Shown: piece by piece, positions 6,350 to 8,833 of the stretch
Position numbering within the stretch: position 1 is the stretch's first letter
How the letters are laid out: each line of letters starts with the position of its first letter
DNA from: CAVPRW01 sp046727435 [NCBI: bacterium]
GTDB taxonomy: Bacteria > Tectomicrobia > Entotheonellia > J063
NCBI GenBank assembly: GCA_046727435.1
Contig: JBKPCR010000370.1
Location: 1 to 8,833, forward strand
Direction: 5' to 3'
Length of the DNA stretch: 8,833 nt
Notes under the pieces: generated by a model
Database searches by the model: none
What the model was told of the DNA's origin: nothing
The model's input: only the letters and a program-made list of their open reading frames with translations
Translations under genes and position numbers: made by a program

Positions 6350-7111
6350 TTAGACGCCCAGAGCCGTCCACGTTTTCCTACCGACGATCCCATCGACTTC
6401 CAGGCCATTGGCAGCCTGGAAGGCCATCACTGCGGCTTGTGTGCCTCGACCGAAAATGCCATCGACTCCTAAGCCCGCCCCGTGCTCGTTCAGTTTTTCT
6501 TGTAATTTCCTGACCTCGGGGCCACGGTCACCCATGCTTAGCACCGGTTCCGATTGGAGTTTAGAAGTGTTCCCAAACAGCCCAGAGGCATGCCACGCGC
6601 GAATTGTTTCATCACTGACCTCAAAATGCATGGCGTCTTCGGTGCTGAAATCAGCACCCCAAAACCAGCCGTGATGGTTGAAAATCGGGGCAATCTTCGC
6701 CATGCCGATTTGCACCCGGTCATCCCCTCTCTGATCGAGGTTACCCTGCAATGTGAGGTCGATAGCCGTACCCCAGGAATGATTGCTAATCGTTGTCGTG
6801 GAGTTGCGCACAAAGCGGGCACAGTGCATCCCGGCGGTTCCGAGGGCCGCATGCACTTCAGGTTCTTCTCGTTCAATATCCGCGAGCACCTTCCTCAATG
6901 ACTCGGTAGCGGGTCGCAGCCCCGTTACCCGCAAGGGACCGACGGTCTCTGTGACGATGAGGGGGAGCAGTGCGGGGTTTTGGACGGGTCGACATGTCTG
7001 ATCGTACGTGCCTCTTGGGTTACCGAGTAGCGTGAGCATAGTGATCTGTTTCGCAGAACTGACTCCTGGATTAAGGTTTTTAGGTATTGCGATCAAGTCC
7101 GTTATTGCCAT
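6350..7111 (-). CDS. Endolysin-like M15 (VanY-type) peptidase with C-terminal peptidoglycan-binding domain
   Basis: The 253-residue protein has two domains. Residues ~50-170 form an M15 zinc D-Ala-D-Ala carboxypeptidase/L-Ala-D-Glu endopeptidase-type fold: SNHSWGTAID (109-118) supplies His111 and Asp118, and MHFE (161-164) supplies His162. These are the expected zinc ligands; Asp159 or nearby acids could be catalytic. Residues ~190-253 form a PG_binding_1 domain (LSMGDRGPEVRKLQEKL, VDGIFGRGT, AVMAFQAANGLEVDGIVG). By family it should cleave peptidoglycan peptides. No signal peptide or membrane segment is visible, unlike housekeeping VanY/DacA enzymes, so a phage-type endolysin or a protein needing other export is likely. 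ATG 7111 is chosen because AAGGG (7118-7122) is 6 nt upstream; an in-frame GTG at 7162 would add 17 unlike residues. No holin or phage gene is next to it. Intact. Confidence 0.88.
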   Translation of the reverse strand: MAITDLIAIPKNLNPGVSSAKQITMLTLLGNPRGTYDQTCRPVQNPALLPLIVTETVGPLRVTGLRPATESLRKVLADIEREEPEVHAALGTAGMHCARFVRNSTTTISNHSWGTAIDLTLQGNLDQRGDDRVQIGMAKIAPIFNHHGWFWGADFSTEDAMHFEVSDETIRAWHASGLFGNTSKLQSEPVLSMGDRGPEVRKLQEKLNEHGAGLGVDGIFGRGTQAAVMAFQAANGLEVDGIVGRKTWTALGV

Positions 7112-7224
7112 GTCTTTCCCTTCCCTTTGAGCGTCTGAGTCGTCTGAAGGCAGAGAGGGCACTGTTGAACCGCCCCAGACTGGCGAGCACTCCCACGCGC
7201 TGCCCTCTCTCGCATGACACCAGT

Positions 7225-7253
7225 TATGTATGACACGTACTGAAATGTACCAA
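7225..7253 (-). promoter_or_regulatory. Possible promoter for the lysin gene
   Basis: TTGGTA (7248-7253) and TACATA (7225-7230) on the minus strand are spaced 17 bp apart, about 115 bp before the lysin ATG. The match to consensus is only moderate, particularly at the -10, so this is tentative. Confidence 0.25.
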
Positions 7254-7649
7254 GTCGAGCCAACATCATCGAACCCACACTAGCTGATCTTATATGCTCG
7301 CAAAAAACCGGTTGCCTGCGCAGCCGTATCTTTCCGGCCACTCAACCTGTTGCTCTAGGCAGGGAGCAAGAGCTATGCCAGCCGCGACCATTGAATCATC
7401 ATCTTTAGAATCCTAGGGGAAAAGAAGCGCAACTAGGGTCGGAACATGTCGCAAGGTTGTATAGCGCTAACCAACGAACATACTTCGGTAGCGGAAAAAG
7501 CTAATCTCGTATGTATTTCCAAATGCATTGGGCTCTGTGCAAATCTACACATGATGGGTATATCTAACCAGGGAGAATCAAGGCAAAGAAATCATGATGG
7601 GCCCAATGGGCATTCCTGAGCCCCTCTGCTGGGCATCGGGCTATGCTGA
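7254..7649. other. Intergenic region, nothing recognised
   Basis: About 400 bp between the lysin upstream region and the hydrolase relic, with balanced base composition and stop codons in all frames. I see no gene, RNA or repeat of note. GATGGGCCCAATGGGC near 7596-7611 is a small overlapping palindrome. The missing 5' part of the hydrolase gene would be expected here but is not detectable. Confidence 0.5.
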
Positions 7650-7943
7650 GCTCTCCGCATCACCGCTTGCGCCCCTGGAGGCTCTTCGCAGACCCCCCTC
7701 GCGGCGCCCATGCATGCCGACCTCCGCGGCCTTCCGCCGCTTTTGGTCCAGGTGGGCTCCATCGAAACGCTGGTCGATGATGCCAACGCGCTCACCCAAC
7801 GCGCCCAGGCGGCTGGCGTGCCGGTGGAATTGGAGGTCTGGGACGACATGCCGCATGCGTGGCATCATGTTGCGTCCATCCTCCCGGAAGCGCAGCAGGC
7901 CATTGCGCACATCGGCGAGTTAGTCCGCAAGTATGTGGCATGA
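7650..7943 (+). pseudogene. Alpha/beta-hydrolase (HSL/acetyl-esterase type), C-terminal remnant
   Basis: The open frame between a TGA at 7647 and the TGA at 7941-7943 encodes the last part of an alpha/beta-hydrolase fold-3 esterase. TPLAAPMHADLRGLPPLLVQ, then VGSIETLVDDANAL, then VELEVWDDMPHAWHHVASIL and a closing helix ending IGELVRKYVA are typical of the final ~85 residues. The His in the MPHAWH segment would be the catalytic-triad histidine. The HGGG oxyanion motif and the nucleophile Ser (GDSAGG-type) are absent, and nothing before about 7680 resembles the family. Family members are about 300 residues long, so roughly 70% is missing. The ATG at 7710 lies inside the conserved segment, so it is unlikely to be a real start. 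It converges on the dehydrogenase gene, with 47 bp between the stop codons. Confidence 0.78.
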
Positions 7944-7990
7944 CGTCCTCAGCCCTCGGCATGGCCTCAGACACTGTGAGTGATCCAGCG

Positions 7991-8833
7991 TCATTCCCAC
8001 ATCCCGCCGGTCGAAATCAGCGCTCCGTGTCGGAGGGTGTTTTCGGCGATCAGCCGGGGCCGCACGAAGCGTCGAACGAACTCCGCCGGTAGATCGGGTG
8101 GTGCCCCATTGTCTGGTCCGATGAATGCTGGCAGTTGGTCCCATGTGGGGTGCTCGGCATACGCCTGAGCAGCGGCGCGGAGGGCGGCAGTCGAGCCGGC
8201 GACGAAATCAAATGTCGAGACGGAGGCTAGGGTTTCAGCGTCCGTCCCCACCACGACGTGGAACCGCGACGCAACAAATGCTGGGGTACCGGCACGCGCC
8301 GCCATCGCTCGCAAGGCCTCGGCCTCCTCCGGATTCTCTACGACGGCTGTCACCTCGTTCCCAGCGGTGAGGGCGGCCAGGACGACAGCATGCCGGAAAT
8401 AGGCGGGTCCGTCAGCCAGTACCAGCCCACGGCCTAGGGGTCGATCGTACACCAACCGATTCAGCTGACCGGGGATATTGACGGTTGGACGTGGCGCCAA
8501 GGCCTGCCGCCCCTCGCGCCGGAGGTTCTCGACCACCGCAGCCGCCGTCGGCGAGTCGGCTGGGGCGATATCGACGAAGGCTAGGAGGTATTCATCACTA
8601 CCGGCCTTGGGGCCGGTTCCTGAGCGTTTGAACCCGCCGAACGGTTCGACGCCGACCCGCGCGGCGGTGATCGGCCGGTTAATATACACACTGCCGGCGT
8701 CCAGTCGTCGCGCCAAGAACTCCACGTCCTCGCTACTCTGCGCGAAGACACCCGCCGTCAGCGCATGCGGAACGCCGTTGGCGAACTGTACGGCCTGCTC
8801 CCGCGTGGTGTATGGGATCACATGAACGATGGG
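7991..8833 (-). CDS. Delta-1-pyrroline-5-carboxylate dehydrogenase (PutA-like), C-terminal part
   Basis: The gene enters from the right edge; 280 codons and the TGA at 7991-7993 are visible. The first ~85 residues are the end of an aldehyde dehydrogenase domain: IVHVIPYTTREQAVQFANG, LTAGVFAQS, AGSVYINRPITAARVG, and PFGGFKRSGTGPKAG near 8600-8644. The N-R-x-I-T-x-A-x-V-G and GGFKxSGTGxKAG motifs are characteristic of L-glutamate-gamma-semialdehyde (P5C) dehydrogenases, which oxidise P5C to glutamate with NAD in proline catabolism. About 190 more residues follow (NIPGQLNRLVYDRP, GRGLVLADG, AALTAGNEVTAV, ending ENTLRHGALISTGGMWE). These resemble the extra C-terminal ALDH-like domain and flap of PutA proteins, so this may be a PutA or a PutA-derived P5C dehydrogenase; the N-terminal part needed to decide lies outside. 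The GTG near 8821 is an internal Val codon, not the start. Confidence 0.9.
   Translation of the reverse strand, partial: PIVHVIPYTTREQAVQFANGVPHALTAGVFAQSSEDVEFLARRLDAGSVYINRPITAARVGVEPFGGFKRSGTGPKAGSDEYLLAFVDIAPADSPTAAAVVENLRREGRQALAPRPTVNIPGQLNRLVYDRPLGRGLVLADGPAYFRHAVVLAALTAGNEVTAVVENPEEAEALRAMAARAGTPAFVASRFHVVVGTDAETLASVSTFDFVAGSTAALRAAAQAYAEHPTWDQLPAFIGPDNGAPPDLPAEFVRRFVRPRLIAENTLRHGALISTGGMWE

Noticed and set aside
6063-6371. Minus-strand 102-residue frame containing KAPFPHLAKGGRGAF
   Set aside because: The peptide is simply the translation of the 6181-6224 hairpin repeat, not a protein domain.
7102-7341. Minus-strand 79-residue frame upstream of the lysin gene
   Set aside because: It overlaps the lysin start in another frame, has no domain, and covers the probable promoter region.
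3064-7990. CRISPR array, tRNA, rRNA or toxin-antitoxin pair in the non-coding stretches
   Set aside because: No regularly spaced repeats, cloverleaf with CCA-type acceptor, rRNA signatures or paired small genes were visible by eye.

Overview
The window is bacterial chromosomal DNA. Its two ends are GC-rich metabolic genes read on the minus strand, and between them lies a visibly less GC-rich accessory stretch of roughly 5 kb. Codon use, the molybdenum-hydroxylase operon, the PutA-type P5C dehydrogenase and the insertion-sequence relics suit a high-GC environmental bacterium. A Methylomirabilota/Rokubacteria-like (NC10) origin is possible, but this is a weak inference because no rRNA or phylogenetic marker is present.

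Right-to-left from about 3034 to 1 is a compact operon for a xanthine dehydrogenase/CO dehydrogenase-family molybdenum hydroxylase, in the order small [2Fe-2S] subunit, large molybdopterin subunit, medium FAD subunit (cut by the window edge). Both junctions are 4-bp ATGA overlaps, each gene has a good Shine-Dalgarno sequence, and a strong sigma70-type promoter (17-bp spacer) lies about 40 bp before the first start codon. The large subunit carries PYRGVAR in the active-site loop, not the AYxCSFR of true (form I) CO dehydrogenase, so the substrate is unknown.

The middle (about 3225-7943) holds, in order: a small secreted four-cysteine protein with a SPOR-like tail; the C-terminal relic of an IS630-family transposase; about 390 bp of AT-richer DNA with small inverted repeats; a roughly 1.03-kb IS5-family element with recognisable imperfect terminal inverted repeats and a frameshifted transposase; about 790 bp with no gene but several hairpins; an M15 peptidase/peptidoglycan-binding endolysin-like gene; about 500 bp without a gene; and the 3' relic of an alpha/beta-hydrolase gene.

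From 7991 to the right edge is the C-terminal part of a delta-1-pyrroline-5-carboxylate dehydrogenase (proline catabolism), with the extra C-terminal domain typical of PutA-like enzymes. It converges on the hydrolase relic.

I did not find a clearly new multi-gene system. The points most worth a second look are the unassigned substrate of the hydroxylase, the dyad upstream of its promoter, the stand-alone lysin without visible export or lysis partners, and the secreted four-cysteine protein.
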